NCBI GenBank assembly: GCA_002779995.1
Contig: PEWX01000059.1
Coordinates: forward strand, 31,169-95,168
DNA from: Piscirickettsiaceae bacterium CG07_land_8_20_14_0_80_44_28
GTDB lineage: Bacteria; Pseudomonadota; Gammaproteobacteria; Thiomicrospirales; Thiomicrospiraceae
Length of the DNA stretch: 64,000 nt
Direction of reading: 5' to 3'
Shown here: piece by piece, positions 36,887-46,863 of the stretch
How the letters are laid out: each line of letters starts with the position of its first letter
Numbering within the stretch: position 1 is the first letter of the stretch
The notes under the pieces: model-generated
The model's input: only the letters and a program-made list of their open reading frames with translations
The model's database searches: none
What the model was told of the DNA's origin: nothing
Program-made: the position numbers and the translations under genes

Positions 36887-38821
36887 TTAGTCATTGGTTT
36901 CACTATATAAGGCGTATTGATTCTTGCCGGCATTTTTAGCCTTATACATCGCTTGATCGGCTTGTGCTAAAAACTGCTTAGGGTTGATATCCGCTTGCTC
37001 AGTTGAATAAATATTAATCCCGATACTGACACCAAATGACCCCTTACAGTTTTGTGGACACCAATAGCTTTTCTTAACGCCTTCTATCAACTTGACTGCC
37101 AAGGCTTCAGCATCTGATGGCTGATGAAAGCCGGTCATTAAAATGGCAAATTCATCGCCACTCAGTCGAGAAATCGTATCACTTTTACGAACCAGTGACA
37201 GACAGAGCTCTGAAAAATCAACCAAAATTTCATCCCCTGCCTGATGCCCCAGCGTATCATTCACTTGTTTAAAGCCATCCAAGTCTAAATATAACAGCGC
37301 TAAATGCGTTCCCAAACGCTGACTCTGCTCCATTTCATGCGCCAACCTATCCTCGAATAAACTCCGATTCACCAACCCGGTCAAAGGATCCCGAAATGCA
37401 TTTTTAGTGATTTCACTATTGGTAATGTCTTTACCAATAGAAACAAACCCTTCCAGCTCATCCCCATCACTCATTAAAGGCGTAATGGTTTTTTCTTCAT
37501 AATAAAGGCTGGCGTCCTTACGTCGGTTAATCATCATACCGCGAAAGGCCTCGCCTGATTTTATGGTTTTCCAGAGTTTGGCATAATAGGTGCGCGGATG
37601 ATGACCCGACTTGAATAAAGATGGCGTCTTGAACAATAACTGATCTTTTTCATAGCCGGTAAAATCACAAAGTGCCGGATTGACATATTCAATTTTGCCA
37701 TCAGGATCGGTGATAAAAATAAAATCGGATGTTTGCTCAACAATTTGTGCCATGCGTTTTGCGTGAACTTGAGCTTGGTGTTTTGTAGTTTTTAATTTAC
37801 GCTGATAATACATCGAAAAAGACCAAACTAAAATCAATATCAACACTAGGATTCCACCGATTAGTAATCTTTGATAAGCACCGGCAAACATTTCTTGCGG
37901 CGCAATGTCACTCACCACTGCAAACCAAGGGTCGCCGGTAATCAGTCTATTTTGGCTGCCATTGCTAACAAGCGGTTTGAGCAAATCACCTTCTCGATAA
38001 ATCGTCGCTGCATAAATATGACCATCGGCTTCCCAAGCAAATTGCGGTTGATCCAGCAGAGCTCGGATATAGCCCCAACTGCTGGGTCTTTCTTTCGCAA
38101 AACTGTGTCGATGGTCGAACATATTGCCCCAACGTTTGTCCGCATCCCCGCCGGCAAGCCAATGCCCTTGAGAATTGAGCAGTAATAAGTGGTCACTATC
38201 GGTTGTCGGATGAGCCATCTCAAATAATTTCAGAACATTGCCAATACGAACATTAATAATGATAATGCCAAGATGCTGTCCCTGTTCATCGACGACAGGA
38301 GAAGCAAAACGAACCATCGGTTGTATCGGGCGCTCAATTTCTCCGCGCTCCACATTTAAACCCAGTGACGAAACATATAAACCACCAACAGGTAACTTGT
38401 AGCTGTTTTGAAAATAATAACGACCGCTTTTATCTTGAAGTTGGTCCGCTTCAATCACCACAGGCAAGCCATTTCGATTATCAACACGAACCCTTTCTTG
38501 ACCGGTTTCATCAAGATACCGAATTTGGGCATAATGGTTTTTATACTGAGACAACACCATAAAACGGGATTGCAAACTGTGCAAATCGCCTTCAGCAATC
38601 AATTTAATTTGTGCTGCATCACTGGCTATCGTCAGTACATCAGCAGCCACACCCTTCATTTTCTCTGCAAGCTTATCCTTCATCTGCATCGTCGAAAACT
38701 GCATGGCTTGTTGCCAGTGATTGCGAACCACTTCTTTATCAAAAAGATGAAATACCGCTAAAGCAAGCATTAAAGGAATGGCGAACGCCAAAATGCGCCA
38801 ATAAAGTCGTTGAATTGTCAT
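36887..38821 (-). CDS. Membrane diguanylate cyclase, dCache-PAS-GGDEF
   Basis: A 644-residue protein with TM1 (about 9-28), a large periplasmic double-Cache-like sensor (30-310; phrase Y-L-D-E-T-G-Q-E-R-V-R-V-D), TM2 (about 318-337), a PAS domain (about 355-470; FIFITDPDGKIEYVNPALCDFTGY) and a GGDEF domain. The active site reads SGDEF (near 553), an accepted variant, and RKSD forms the inhibition site. No EAL domain follows. It probably makes c-di-GMP in response to an external small molecule. It is part of a same-strand signalling cluster with its neighbours. Confidence 0.9.
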   Translation of the reverse strand: MTIQRLYWRILAFAIPLMLALAVFHLFDKEVVRNHWQQAMQFSTMQMKDKLAEKMKGVAADVLTIASDAAQIKLIAEGDLHSLQSRFMVLSQYKNHYAQIRYLDETGQERVRVDNRNGLPVVIEADQLQDKSGRYYFQNSYKLPVGGLYVSSLGLNVERGEIERPIQPMVRFASPVVDEQGQHLGIIIINVRIGNVLKLFEMAHPTTDSDHLLLLNSQGHWLAGGDADKRWGNMFDHRHSFAKERPSSWGYIRALLDQPQFAWEADGHIYAATIYREGDLLKPLVSNGSQNRLITGDPWFAVVSDIAPQEMFAGAYQRLLIGGILVLILILVWSFSMYYQRKLKTTKHQAQVHAKRMAQIVEQTSDFIFITDPDGKIEYVNPALCDFTGYEKDQLLFKTPSLFKSGHHPRTYYAKLWKTIKSGEAFRGMMINRRKDASLYYEEKTITPLMSDGDELEGFVSIGKDITNSEITKNAFRDPLTGLVNRSLFEDRLAHEMEQSQRLGTHLALLYLDLDGFKQVNDTLGHQAGDEILVDFSELCLSLVRKSDTISRLSGDEFAILMTGFHQPSDAEALAVKLIEGVKKSYWCPQNCKGSFGVSIGINIYSTEQADINPKQFLAQADQAMYKAKNAGKNQYALYSETND

Positions 38822-38865
38822 AATAGAGTGCTCTTTTTTTGTCGTTTTTTATTTGTTATTTTTGG

Positions 38866-40863
38866 TCAGAAAACAGCAGGCTTGTGCTTCTGATAATACC
38901 GCTCAAATTCAGCCAACGGCAAGGGTTTTGAAAACAAAAACCCCTGTACATTGATACAACCAACCGATTGCAGATATTCTGCTTGAGAAGCAGTTTCAAC
39001 CCCCTCTGCAATAATTTGTTTTTTTAGACTCTCACTCATTTTCACGATGGTTTCAATAAAAATAGCGCCGCTTTCTGAATCAAAGTCATCAATAAAACTT
39101 TTATCAATTTTGATTTGATCAACATGAAATTTTTTGAGATAAGACAAAGATGAAAATCCGGTGCCGAAATCATCCAACGAGATAGAAAAACCCATTGATT
39201 TTATAGCATTAACTGTTTTCAAATTATCTACCGAGTGATCAAAAAATAAATATTCCGTCACCTCTAAATCAATTTTTTTGGGATCAAGTTGATACTTAGC
39301 CAATAAAGATTTTAAATAATCACAAAACCCGGGTTCCGCAAGCTGTCGCGCCGACACATTAATCGATAACACACAGTCCGGCAAACGTTTTGACCAAAGC
39401 TGGAGTTGTGTAAATGCGGCTTCCAAAACCCATTCGCCCAATTGCACGATAAACCCATTTAATTCTGCAATCGGAATAAAGTCTGCCGGTGAAATCACCT
39501 CTCCATTCGGCTTTATCCAACGGATTAACGCTTCAGCCCCAACAACCGTTTTGGTCTTTAAATCAATCTTTGGTTGGTAATACAAAACAAATTCTTGATT
39601 TTGTAAGGCTTGCCGCATCGAATGATCCAATTCGATATTTTTCTGAACGCGTTCATTCAACTGAGGTGAATAAAAATAATAGCGACCTTTACCCAGTCGC
39701 TTAGCTTCATACATGGCAATATCGGCTTTTTGCATTAGCTCTACATAATTTTTGCCATTTTCAGGATAGCAACAAACACCAATACTACAACTCACAGCAA
39801 AACTATTATGACAACAATTACCGAGGTTCAACAAAGCATTTATTAAGGCTTGCATCAGCTTTTCCAAACGCATCTTGGATTCACAATCAGCAACCAACAT
39901 AACAAATTCATCACCGCCGACACGTGCTAAAAAACTATTCGAGGGCGAATGTGATTGCAGCGCCTTAGCCGCACAGCAAAGGATATGATCGCCTTTATCA
40001 TGCCCTAAGGAATCATTAATATATTTAAAGTCATCAAAATCCAAAAACAGCAAAGAAAAACCACGTTTTTTTGGGTCAGAAACATTAACGAGTTCTGTAA
40101 TATGCTCTTTCAATGCCAAACGATTGCATAGTCCGGTTAAACTATCTGTTCTGACTTTCTGATATAACAGTCGTTTATCATCTTCCAATCCGGCAAAAGC
40201 CTTCTTCATTGCCAAATAAATGGAATTCAACTCAGTAATGGGAGAAGCTGGCAACACCTGACAAGGGTTAAAAGCATAGTCCACCAGTTGATTTAAAGGC
40301 TTAATAATGTAACGCCTCAATATCTCAATAAAAATAAGCACGCCAATGAAGGGCAATATAATTAAATAAATAAAGAAGGTTTTGATACGCTGCGCCAGAA
40401 GATATTCGTAGGCTTGATAATTTGGCGTAAAACCCACGGACAAGGTTTGAACTTCACGGCCTTGTAAAATCTCAATTTTATTGACAAGTATCCGCTTTTG
40501 TTCAAAAAGTTTTTGTGGCTGAAAATTCGCTTCAGAAATATCCAAATGTTGTATGGAATCCGTCACTGCTGAATTAATATTGGAGGAATATAAGATTTTA
40601 TTTTGCGAAGCAATCACAATGTCATCTACAAACCGGTTGGTAAAAGTAACCCAATCCATTTGCTGATAAATTTCCGGCGCATTACGATCATCAGCAATGA
40701 GAGGCGCAACCGCCTCAGAAAGTTCTAGTAAGTCTTTTTCAATGTGTTCATAAGCCAATTCGGAAAATTGCACTTTCAACTTGGCATAATAAAATATTTC
40801 AATGACGATGCCGTAACTAGCCAATAGCAACAAAATTAATACGGAAAAACGAAACAGACTCAT
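38866..40863 (-). CDS. Membrane GGDEF-EAL c-di-GMP enzyme
   Basis: A 665-residue protein with TM1 (about 6-27), a periplasmic domain (30-185), TM2 (about 190-210), an intact GGDEF motif (RVGGDEFVML, near 316) and an intact EAL domain (GAEALIRW near 441, DDFGTGFSSL, EGVET). There is no RxxD inhibition site. It could make or degrade c-di-GMP. The true start is the ATG at 40863, which overlaps the stop of the receiver gene (ATGA), so the track start at 40947 is rejected. The coupling to a receiver and a chemoreceptor gene suggests a joint pathway. Confidence 0.9.
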   Translation of the reverse strand: MSLFRFSVLILLLLASYGIVIEIFYYAKLKVQFSELAYEHIEKDLLELSEAVAPLIADDRNAPEIYQQMDWVTFTNRFVDDIVIASQNKILYSSNINSAVTDSIQHLDISEANFQPQKLFEQKRILVNKIEILQGREVQTLSVGFTPNYQAYEYLLAQRIKTFFIYLIILPFIGVLIFIEILRRYIIKPLNQLVDYAFNPCQVLPASPITELNSIYLAMKKAFAGLEDDKRLLYQKVRTDSLTGLCNRLALKEHITELVNVSDPKKRGFSLLFLDFDDFKYINDSLGHDKGDHILCCAAKALQSHSPSNSFLARVGGDEFVMLVADCESKMRLEKLMQALINALLNLGNCCHNSFAVSCSIGVCCYPENGKNYVELMQKADIAMYEAKRLGKGRYYFYSPQLNERVQKNIELDHSMRQALQNQEFVLYYQPKIDLKTKTVVGAEALIRWIKPNGEVISPADFIPIAELNGFIVQLGEWVLEAAFTQLQLWSKRLPDCVLSINVSARQLAEPGFCDYLKSLLAKYQLDPKKIDLEVTEYLFFDHSVDNLKTVNAIKSMGFSISLDDFGTGFSSLSYLKKFHVDQIKIDKSFIDDFDSESGAIFIETIVKMSESLKKQIIAEGVETASQAEYLQSVGCINVQGFLFSKPLPLAEFERYYQKHKPAVF

Positions 40864-41213
40864 GATAGCACCTTTGCCAACATTAAATTCACCTGAGCCG
40901 TTTGCATAGGCTTGGTTAAAAAGCCATTCATTCCTGCTTGGAGACAAGCCTGCTTTGACGCATCATCATCATTACCTGTTAAGGCAATAATTGGTGTGAA
41001 ATTACCACTTTTCCGAATCCGTCTAGTGGTTTCTAAACCGTCCATTTCCGGCATTTGCATATCCATGACAATGCAATCAAATGCTTGACTGGAAAGCACT
41101 GCAAGCGCTTGTTGGCCACTAGACACGACCGAAGTTTGATGACCCAGTTTCTGTAAAATGGTGCTTTGAATCTTTTGCATCATGGCATTGTCATCAACTA
41201 ACAGCAGTTTCAT
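40860..41213 (-). CDS. Single-domain response regulator (CheY-like receiver)
   Basis: A 117-residue receiver domain starting MKLLLVDDNAMMQKIQ with the acidic pair, the phospho-acceptor aspartate in CIVMDMQMPEMDG, the conserved threonine in IIALTGNDD and lysine in FLTKPM. There is no output domain. The start at 41213 is chosen because the longer track ORF reads back into the chemoreceptor gene. It lies 25 bases after the chemoreceptor and overlaps the GGDEF-EAL gene by 4 bases. No histidine kinase is nearby; the kinase partner is unknown. Confidence 0.9.
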   Translation of the reverse strand: MKLLLVDDNAMMQKIQSTILQKLGHQTSVVSSGQQALAVLSSQAFDCIVMDMQMPEMDGLETTRRIRKSGNFTPIIALTGNDDDASKQACLQAGMNGFLTKPMQTAQVNLMLAKVLS

Positions 41214-41238
41214 AGCCGGAAAAGGTGTTCGAAACACC

Positions 41239-43716
41239 CTAGAAATCTTCCCACTCTGTTGCAGTTGCCGCAATCTCTTGGTTGGACTGCTTAGCAAGCG
41301 ATTTGGATTGATCGGAAGTTTTTGCCGGGGTCTCTGTCATTGTTACTGACACAGAAGCTTTTCGAGAGGCCTGTATTGGCATTGAAGCACTCGAAGCCGT
41401 TTTAAAGAAATCCATTTCCTGTTTTAGTTTGGCGGCTTGGCCATTTAAGTTCTCAGAAGAGGCCGAAGTTTCTTCGACCAGAGCGGCATTTTGTTGGGTC
41501 ACATTGTCAATTTGCACAATGGCATGATTCACCTGACCAATACCATCAGCCTGCTCTCGTGACACTTGGGCAATTTGTTGAACCATTTGATTCATATCCG
41601 CAATTGAGGCATGAATTTCTTTTAACACACCTCCTGAACGATTGGCTAATTCCGCTCCCTGACCGACCTTCTCACTACTCTGTTCAATAAGCCCTTTAAT
41701 ATCTTTGGCAGCTTCTGCCGACTTTTGAGCCAAATTACGCACTTCTCCGGCCACAACGGCAAATCCACGACCGTGATCACCTGCTCTTGCCGCCTCTACC
41801 GCAGCATTCAGCGCTAATAAATTGGTTTGAAAAGCGATGCCGTCAATTAAATTCACAATGTCTGAAATACGCTCGCTTGAAGCTTGAATTTCCTGCATTG
41901 CCACAATGGTTTCTTGCATTACCCGCTCGCCATTTTGCGCTTTGTTTTGTACTTCTTCCGCTAAATTTGCTGCTTGCTGAGCATTTTCAGTGGAATGAGT
42001 TAATTGGCTGGTCATTTCATCCATAGTTGAAGCAGTTTGTTCCAAAGCGGCAGCTTGCTCTTGTACTCGCTGACTTAAACTATTTGAGCCTTGAGCGACT
42101 TCTTGAGCTGCCAGACTGACTTCCTTAGAAACTTGCGACGCCACTTCAACCACTTCCGACATTTTGTTCAATGAATAATTGATGGCATTTTTTAAATCGT
42201 GCAACTGGCCTTTAAAGTGACCATCCGGTAACTTAACGGTTAAGTCGCCCGCAGCCTGGGCGGCCACCACATCACTGATTGCGACTATTGCATCGGCAAT
42301 ATGTTCTAAGGAGGTATTAATACCTTGCTTCATCACGCCTAAATCGCCCGGCGCCGTGGTTTCAATTCGACCATTGAAATCGCCTTCATTTACCCGTGCC
42401 ATCACCGAATTAATATCGGAAACAATGCCATTTAGTTGTGTCATGACATCAGCTGTTTTTTCAAGCATTTGTCGATAATGCCCCTCGGCAGAAATTTCAA
42501 CTTGCTCATCAAATCGACCTTCAGAAAGGGTATCTAAGGTATTGTTTAGTTGAAACATGACTTGCTTGACATTATCAATGGAGCCATTAATACCGGATTT
42601 TAACGTAGCCAAATCACCCTGATAATTGGCTTCGACTTTTTGATCAAACACCCCTCTTTCCAAGGCTTTGGTCGCTGAATTAATCTCAGCAAAGGCTTGT
42701 TGCAAGTTTTGTAAAAGCCCATTGAGCACTTTACCCACTTTGCCGATTTCATCCTTATCATCCAAGTCACTGCGGATTGAGAAATCATAATTCTGCTGTA
42801 AGTTTTCAAAAACATTGGTGAGTGTCTGTGCGCTGCGTGATATTTTTTGAACCACAAAAACCAACGCGATAACAACCAGGCCTGCTAGCAATAAATATAA
42901 AATCATCAATTGTTGATAAAAGGCCTCGTTTTTAGCGGCAATTGCCTCATTGAATGTCTGGCGAAACTTCTCCAATGCACCATCAACTTGATGAATTGAT
43001 TGACGCATCTCACCTCTAAATCCCTTTTCTTCGGTAAAGCCAATCACTTCATAGCCCTCAGCCATACCCTTAAAAGCCTTGCGATAAGCGTCCAATTCGG
43101 TTTGTAGTTGCATAGTCAGTTTAGCGGGCAATTCAGAGGTATACAGATGTTCACTAAAAATCGCATAATCATGGTTAAACTTTGTAAGATATTTCGGATC
43201 CATTCGCAACAAAAAGTCTTTTTCACGACGGCGTAACATCAGCGTATCGGCAAGCAATTGCGGCTTATTTAAGTTCTTTATGGTTTTCTCTATTTCATGT
43301 ACCCGTTTTCTGAGCTCACCCTGAAGACCGGATTTCTCATTTAAACCGACGGTTTCATAAGCAGCAACCAGTTTATTAAAACCGTCTTCATAGGCAGAAA
43401 AATAGCTATGAAGCTGACGAGAATCCATCAGGTCAAGCCCTAAGGCATCCATCTCTTTTTCTAGGGCTTTTATGGTGGTTTGGTAGGATTGATAGGTCTG
43501 TTCAAACTTAGCGCGATATTTTATGTCTTTACGTGCAAGAAAGTCTTTTTCATGCTTTCTTAATTCGAGCTCATAAAGCTTAACATCTTCTAAGATCGTT
43601 TTGGTATGCTCCAGCTCTTGTGCATGCTTGATTGAATAGTCGATTACGATGAGATTAGCGATCATTGAACACACGATCGCCACTGACAAAATATTTAATT
43701 TTGTTTTGATTAACAT
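41239..43716 (-). CDS. Methyl-accepting chemotaxis protein with HBM-like helical sensor
   Basis: An 825-residue chemoreceptor. TM1 is about 8-28 and TM2 about 263-285. The periplasmic part is helical and contains two copies of a phrase ([16 protein letters not shown] and [16 protein letters not shown]), typical of helical bimodular (HBM) sensors that bind small organic acids. HAMP-like blocks follow, then the signalling hairpin with [17 protein letters not shown]. The C-terminal residues EWEDF resemble a CheR/CheB tether and match the end (EWGEF) of the other chemoreceptor. It is first in an apparent operon with the receiver and GGDEF-EAL genes. Confidence 0.92.
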   Translation of the reverse strand: MLIKTKLNILSVAIVCSMIANLIVIDYSIKHAQELEHTKTILEDVKLYELELRKHEKDFLARKDIKYRAKFEQTYQSYQTTIKALEKEMDALGLDLMDSRQLHSYFSAYEDGFNKLVAAYETVGLNEKSGLQGELRKRVHEIEKTIKNLNKPQLLADTLMLRRREKDFLLRMDPKYLTKFNHDYAIFSEHLYTSELPAKLTMQLQTELDAYRKAFKGMAEGYEVIGFTEEKGFRGEMRQSIHQVDGALEKFRQTFNEAIAAKNEAFYQQLMILYLLLAGLVVIALVFVVQKISRSAQTLTNVFENLQQNYDFSIRSDLDDKDEIGKVGKVLNGLLQNLQQAFAEINSATKALERGVFDQKVEANYQGDLATLKSGINGSIDNVKQVMFQLNNTLDTLSEGRFDEQVEISAEGHYRQMLEKTADVMTQLNGIVSDINSVMARVNEGDFNGRIETTAPGDLGVMKQGINTSLEHIADAIVAISDVVAAQAAGDLTVKLPDGHFKGQLHDLKNAINYSLNKMSEVVEVASQVSKEVSLAAQEVAQGSNSLSQRVQEQAAALEQTASTMDEMTSQLTHSTENAQQAANLAEEVQNKAQNGERVMQETIVAMQEIQASSERISDIVNLIDGIAFQTNLLALNAAVEAARAGDHGRGFAVVAGEVRNLAQKSAEAAKDIKGLIEQSSEKVGQGAELANRSGGVLKEIHASIADMNQMVQQIAQVSREQADGIGQVNHAIVQIDNVTQQNAALVEETSASSENLNGQAAKLKQEMDFFKTASSASMPIQASRKASVSVTMTETPAKTSDQSKSLAKQSNQEIAATATEWEDF

Positions 43717-44173
43717 GGGCGTGCAACCTTTTTATTTAAACAGCGTTATATTTATTATTTTTTTTAAAGCCTTTAGGCAAGCCGCCGCTGGCTTCAAGCG
43801 GCATTGACGATACCACGACTATATGTACAGATTAGTCACTTTTTATTACATTTAACCTTACTATTAATTTGGTTAATGGTTTTTAGCTTAAATTGAATGA
43901 CTCAACAGTTTATTTTTATCTTTTATTAGTAAATTTAACATTTGAACCACACAGCGGTTTTTAATGTTTACATAGGAGCTAACAGCCTGTCAATGTTTAT
44001 TAGTATTTTCTAATAAACACTCTACCGCCAAACATATCATAACCATTTGAAAAATATAATTTTATTAAAAACATAATGCCATAGAGACCTTTGCATGAGT
44101 GGGATGCGAAAGAAAAATAGGGGAAATTTTAACCCTTTTTATTCGTGACACCAATCTCGTGCAAAGGGCTCAT
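43717..44173. other. Long AT-rich intergenic region between hipA end and chemoreceptor start
   Basis: The largest gene-free stretch in the window (457 bases). The part from 43840 to 44080 is very AT-rich and may contain the chemoreceptor promoter on the minus strand; I see no ORF or clear RNA. Its right end is the IS-end-like 88-base element. Confidence 0.5.
44084..44171. mobile_element. 88-base MITE-like element with 16-base terminal inverted repeats
   Basis: The left end GAGACCTTTGCATGAG and the right end CTCGTGCAAAGGGCTC are inverted repeats with 14 of 16 matches. The inside has no coding capacity. The terminal sequence resembles IS5-type ends, and a related end is present near 35303. The right end overlaps the stop region of hipA by a few bases downstream, next to the toxin gene. 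Target duplications are not clear. Confidence 0.5.
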
Positions 44174-45535
44174 TTAAATGAAAAACTCGGCATTCTCTTG
44201 CCTTCGCCGGATCAATGTTTTTTCAATCGCCGACACGGTGGTTTTGCTGATACCTTGTTGTTTTGCAATACTAGCAAATTGGCTCAGTGCTTCGGAAACT
44301 TCATAGATGCACTGCTGCGCGTCGCGCCACTTTGCAAAACCGGCACTGGCGGCGAGTTTTTGCATTACTTTAAGCGGTGGCGCTTTTCCGTAGCCACCAA
44401 ATGCGGTGGCATGTTCATTAAATGGATGCGGACTATAGGTAACATCATAGAAAGGTGCGACCTGCCATTGGCCATTATCCAACTGCAAAAAAGCCCAGTT
44501 TTTACTATGATCGTCTTGGTTGGCTGCCAATAAATTGAATACCGCACGCCGGAACTGTAATTGTCCTACCGCCGGTGATTTACAAAGTTGGCGGCTGGCT
44601 TTGATCAGGTCAAAATAATCAAGACTTGGCGTTCGAAAATCCGCATCCAATAAACCGCAAACGCTGTGCATATGTAAACGGCCGGCGTTTTGATTGTTTG
44701 CCATATCCGGTTTTTGTGGGGCACCTTGATGGGGTGGCAAATAATCAAAACGCTTAAGCGCCAGCCAAGCTTCTGCACCGCTGTTTTCCGGTGCTTCAAT
44801 TAACTGCCAAATAGGCGGTTGGCAATTTGCTTGCTCGGCCATCTGTAAATAGACCGCCTCACACAAACCTTCTTCGTGACCCAACGGCAAGTTTTTCGAA
44901 GTGAATTTGACCAGCCAAGCTTCATCGCCTGGTTGTGCAAAGGTTCGACAATGCTTCATATCAGAAGATTGCATGTAGACTTGCGCTTTTGGCCGTCCAC
45001 CCCCTGAACTTCCGCCAGCAACTAAAGCCGCTAGCACCTGTTGGGTATGACCATCCATGTTATCCTGCTCTTTATGAGCATATAAAGACTCATCAAATAA
45101 GGTTTCTGCCTCTAGCCCCAAAGTCGCTAAATCAAACTCTGAACAAACCTTAGATGAGAATTCGGAAACAGGCAAAAAAGATAACGCCCCCATTCCCCTG
45201 TCACCGACCATCGCCAGCCTATCCATTGCCGTCACTTGAGCCGGTAAAATGCCATTTTGCCGGAAAATGCGATCCTGTAGCAGCCTTCCCCAGCCATCGG
45301 GAAGGCTGTCATCAAACACGCCATGTATCCCATGATGCGGTTGCTCTGGCGCAATTTGAATTTGAGTATTCGCTTGCAAAGTGAAAGGGGATAAATTTCC
45401 AAACCGGCTAATGTAACTTTCTTCGTATTGAAAGAAAACGCCCTGTCGGTTCTGCGCTAAAACCCCTACCGAAATACCTTCTCCGGTGCTAAGAGTGCGA
45501 GTAATATTCAGTTTCTGTATCGGTTTAAAAGGCAT
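44174..45535 (-). CDS. hipA: HipA-family serine/threonine kinase toxin
   Basis: A protein of about 453 residues of the HipA family, which phosphorylates target proteins such as glutamyl-tRNA synthetase and causes growth arrest. The ATP-loop-like motif SSGGGRPKAQV is near residue 155, VKF holds the ATP-binding lysine, and the catalytic NQDDHSKNWAFL and metal-binding DVTYSP motifs follow. The start at 45535 (MPFKPIQKL) overlaps hipB by 11 bases, as in classical hipBA. The 3' end abuts the MITE-like element. The protein looks intact and the kinase residues are all present. Confidence 0.88.
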   Translation of the reverse strand: MPFKPIQKLNITRTLSTGEGISVGVLAQNRQGVFFQYEESYISRFGNLSPFTLQANTQIQIAPEQPHHGIHGVFDDSLPDGWGRLLQDRIFRQNGILPAQVTAMDRLAMVGDRGMGALSFLPVSEFSSKVCSEFDLATLGLEAETLFDESLYAHKEQDNMDGHTQQVLAALVAGGSSGGGRPKAQVYMQSSDMKHCRTFAQPGDEAWLVKFTSKNLPLGHEEGLCEAVYLQMAEQANCQPPIWQLIEAPENSGAEAWLALKRFDYLPPHQGAPQKPDMANNQNAGRLHMHSVCGLLDADFRTPSLDYFDLIKASRQLCKSPAVGQLQFRRAVFNLLAANQDDHSKNWAFLQLDNGQWQVAPFYDVTYSPHPFNEHATAFGGYGKAPPLKVMQKLAASAGFAKWRDAQQCIYEVSEALSQFASIAKQQGISKTTVSAIEKTLIRRRQENAEFFI

Positions 45536-45815
45536 CTTTGAGTACCTCATCAATGCTGGTCGGCAAGGCGGCATGATCCATATTAGCTTGAGTCAGTTGA
45601 TAAAGCCGATCAAGAGAATCTAGCGATTGCCACAATAACAATAGCTGTCGAAATGAAATCTGCCCGGTAAGTTCAAACTTCTTAATGGTCGAAGCAGGCA
45701 CACAACTCCGTTGAGCAAGTGCTTCACGAGACAGCTTGGCTTGTTTGCGTAAGCTCCGTAAATATCGGGCATAGGCTTGACTAACATCAGTGTCATCTAA
45801 CAGTGGAAAACGCAT
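45525..45815 (-). CDS. hipB: HipB-like Xre antitoxin
   Basis: A 96-residue DNA-binding antitoxin with a Cro/C1-type helix-turn-helix (RKQAKLSREALAQRSCVPASTIKKFE). It should neutralise HipA and repress the operon. The gene precedes hipA and overlaps it by 11 bases. An inverted repeat with TATCC/GGATA arms in its promoter region is a probable operator. Confidence 0.85.
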   Translation of the reverse strand: MRFPLLDDTDVSQAYARYLRSLRKQAKLSREALAQRSCVPASTIKKFELTGQISFRQLLLLWQSLDSLDRLYQLTQANMDHAALPTSIDEVLKDAF

Positions 45816-45830
45816 CTCATAACTCTAAAA

Positions 45831-45887
45831 GGATACAGTGAAGATTATTATATAGAAATATTTAAAGAAATGGACACGACTGTATCC
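45831..45887. promoter_or_regulatory. hipBA operator and promoter region
   Basis: GGATACAGT (45831-45839) and ACTGTATCC (45879-45887) form a perfect 9-base inverted repeat 39 bases apart. Between them a minus-strand TATAAT (45847-45852) can serve as the -10 box of hipB. E. coli HipB binds TATCC-N8-GGATA sites; the half-site sequence is the same but the spacing differs. Confidence 0.6.
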
Positions 45888-45952
45888 AAAACCAATCATA
45901 AAGAATCCATTAAAATCTTGAAATAGCAGCCTGTCAGACTTAAGCCAGTCCA

Positions 45953-46861
45953 CTAGAATTTGTATACGTCAGCCGTTCCTTTGGGCGGGTGTTTATAGCG
46001 TTTGTAATTCCATTGATATTGTGTGGAAAACCGCTTAGCACATTTTTCAACGCTTCGATTCAAGGCAGTGGTGGCGATGGCTTCATCGGTATTGGCCACA
46101 TCGGCTTCAGCGGGGGTGATATGCAAATAATACCCTTGCCCGTCCGGCAAGCGCTCTGCGACAATGGTCAGCACTCGACAATTGGATTTTGCCGCCAGCT
46201 TGGAAACCAACACCATGGTTCTCGCCGGGTGATTAAAGAAAGGCGCATAAACGCCACCGCTGGCGCCGGGATCTTGATCGGGCAAAATGCCAATCAATTC
46301 ATTTTTGCGTAAGGCTTGACGCAGACGCTTCACGCCCGTTAAATCGGTCGGCACCAGTGTCGCCCCTGCTCTTTGGCGAACCTTAGTCATAAAAGATTCC
46401 ATGTAAGGAATATTGGGGGGTCGATAGAGAATGGTCATGGGATAATTTTGCGCCAGATAAAGCCCAACCACTTCCCAGCAGCCGATATGAGGCGATAACA
46501 CCATCACCCCTTGTCCCTGCGCAAAGGCTTCTTTAATATAAGACTCACCGCTGACACCTTGAATTTTTTTCAATATTTTATCAGTCGGCCAGCACCATAA
46601 AGCCCCTAGTTCAGTGGTGGTTTTCCCCAATTCCATCAAACTTTTCTTTAACAATTGCTGTTGCTGATTTTCAGAAAGATAAGGGAAAGCCAACTCGATA
46701 TTAATCTTCGATATGCGTTTGGGCTGGGAGGGGAGTTTCCATAATAACCAACCCATCACTGCGCCAAAACGATGATTAACCGGTAAAGACCACCAAGAAA
46801 AAAATCGCAATAAACCAATAATCAGCTTGCCTTGAACGGCTTTTTGAGAGGATTTCGCCAT
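45953..46861 (-). CDS. LpxL/LpxM-family lipid A acyltransferase
   Basis: A 302-residue inner-membrane lysophospholipid acyltransferase of the HtrB/LpxL family, transferring acyl chains to lipid A or related lipids. The catalytic HX4E motif is SPHIGCWEVVG near residue 124, and the conserved DQDPG phrase is present (GILPDQDPGASGG). A hydrophobic N-terminal segment fits membrane attachment. Whether it is an LpxL, LpxM or LpxP homologue cannot be said. It lies between hipBA and the decayed mazEF pair. Confidence 0.88.
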   Translation of the reverse strand: MAKSSQKAVQGKLIIGLLRFFSWWSLPVNHRFGAVMGWLLWKLPSQPKRISKINIELAFPYLSENQQQQLLKKSLMELGKTTTELGALWCWPTDKILKKIQGVSGESYIKEAFAQGQGVMVLSPHIGCWEVVGLYLAQNYPMTILYRPPNIPYMESFMTKVRQRAGATLVPTDLTGVKRLRQALRKNELIGILPDQDPGASGGVYAPFFNHPARTMVLVSKLAAKSNCRVLTIVAERLPDGQGYYLHITPAEADVANTDEAIATTALNRSVEKCAKRFSTQYQWNYKRYKHPPKGTADVYKF

Positions 46862-46863
46862 TG

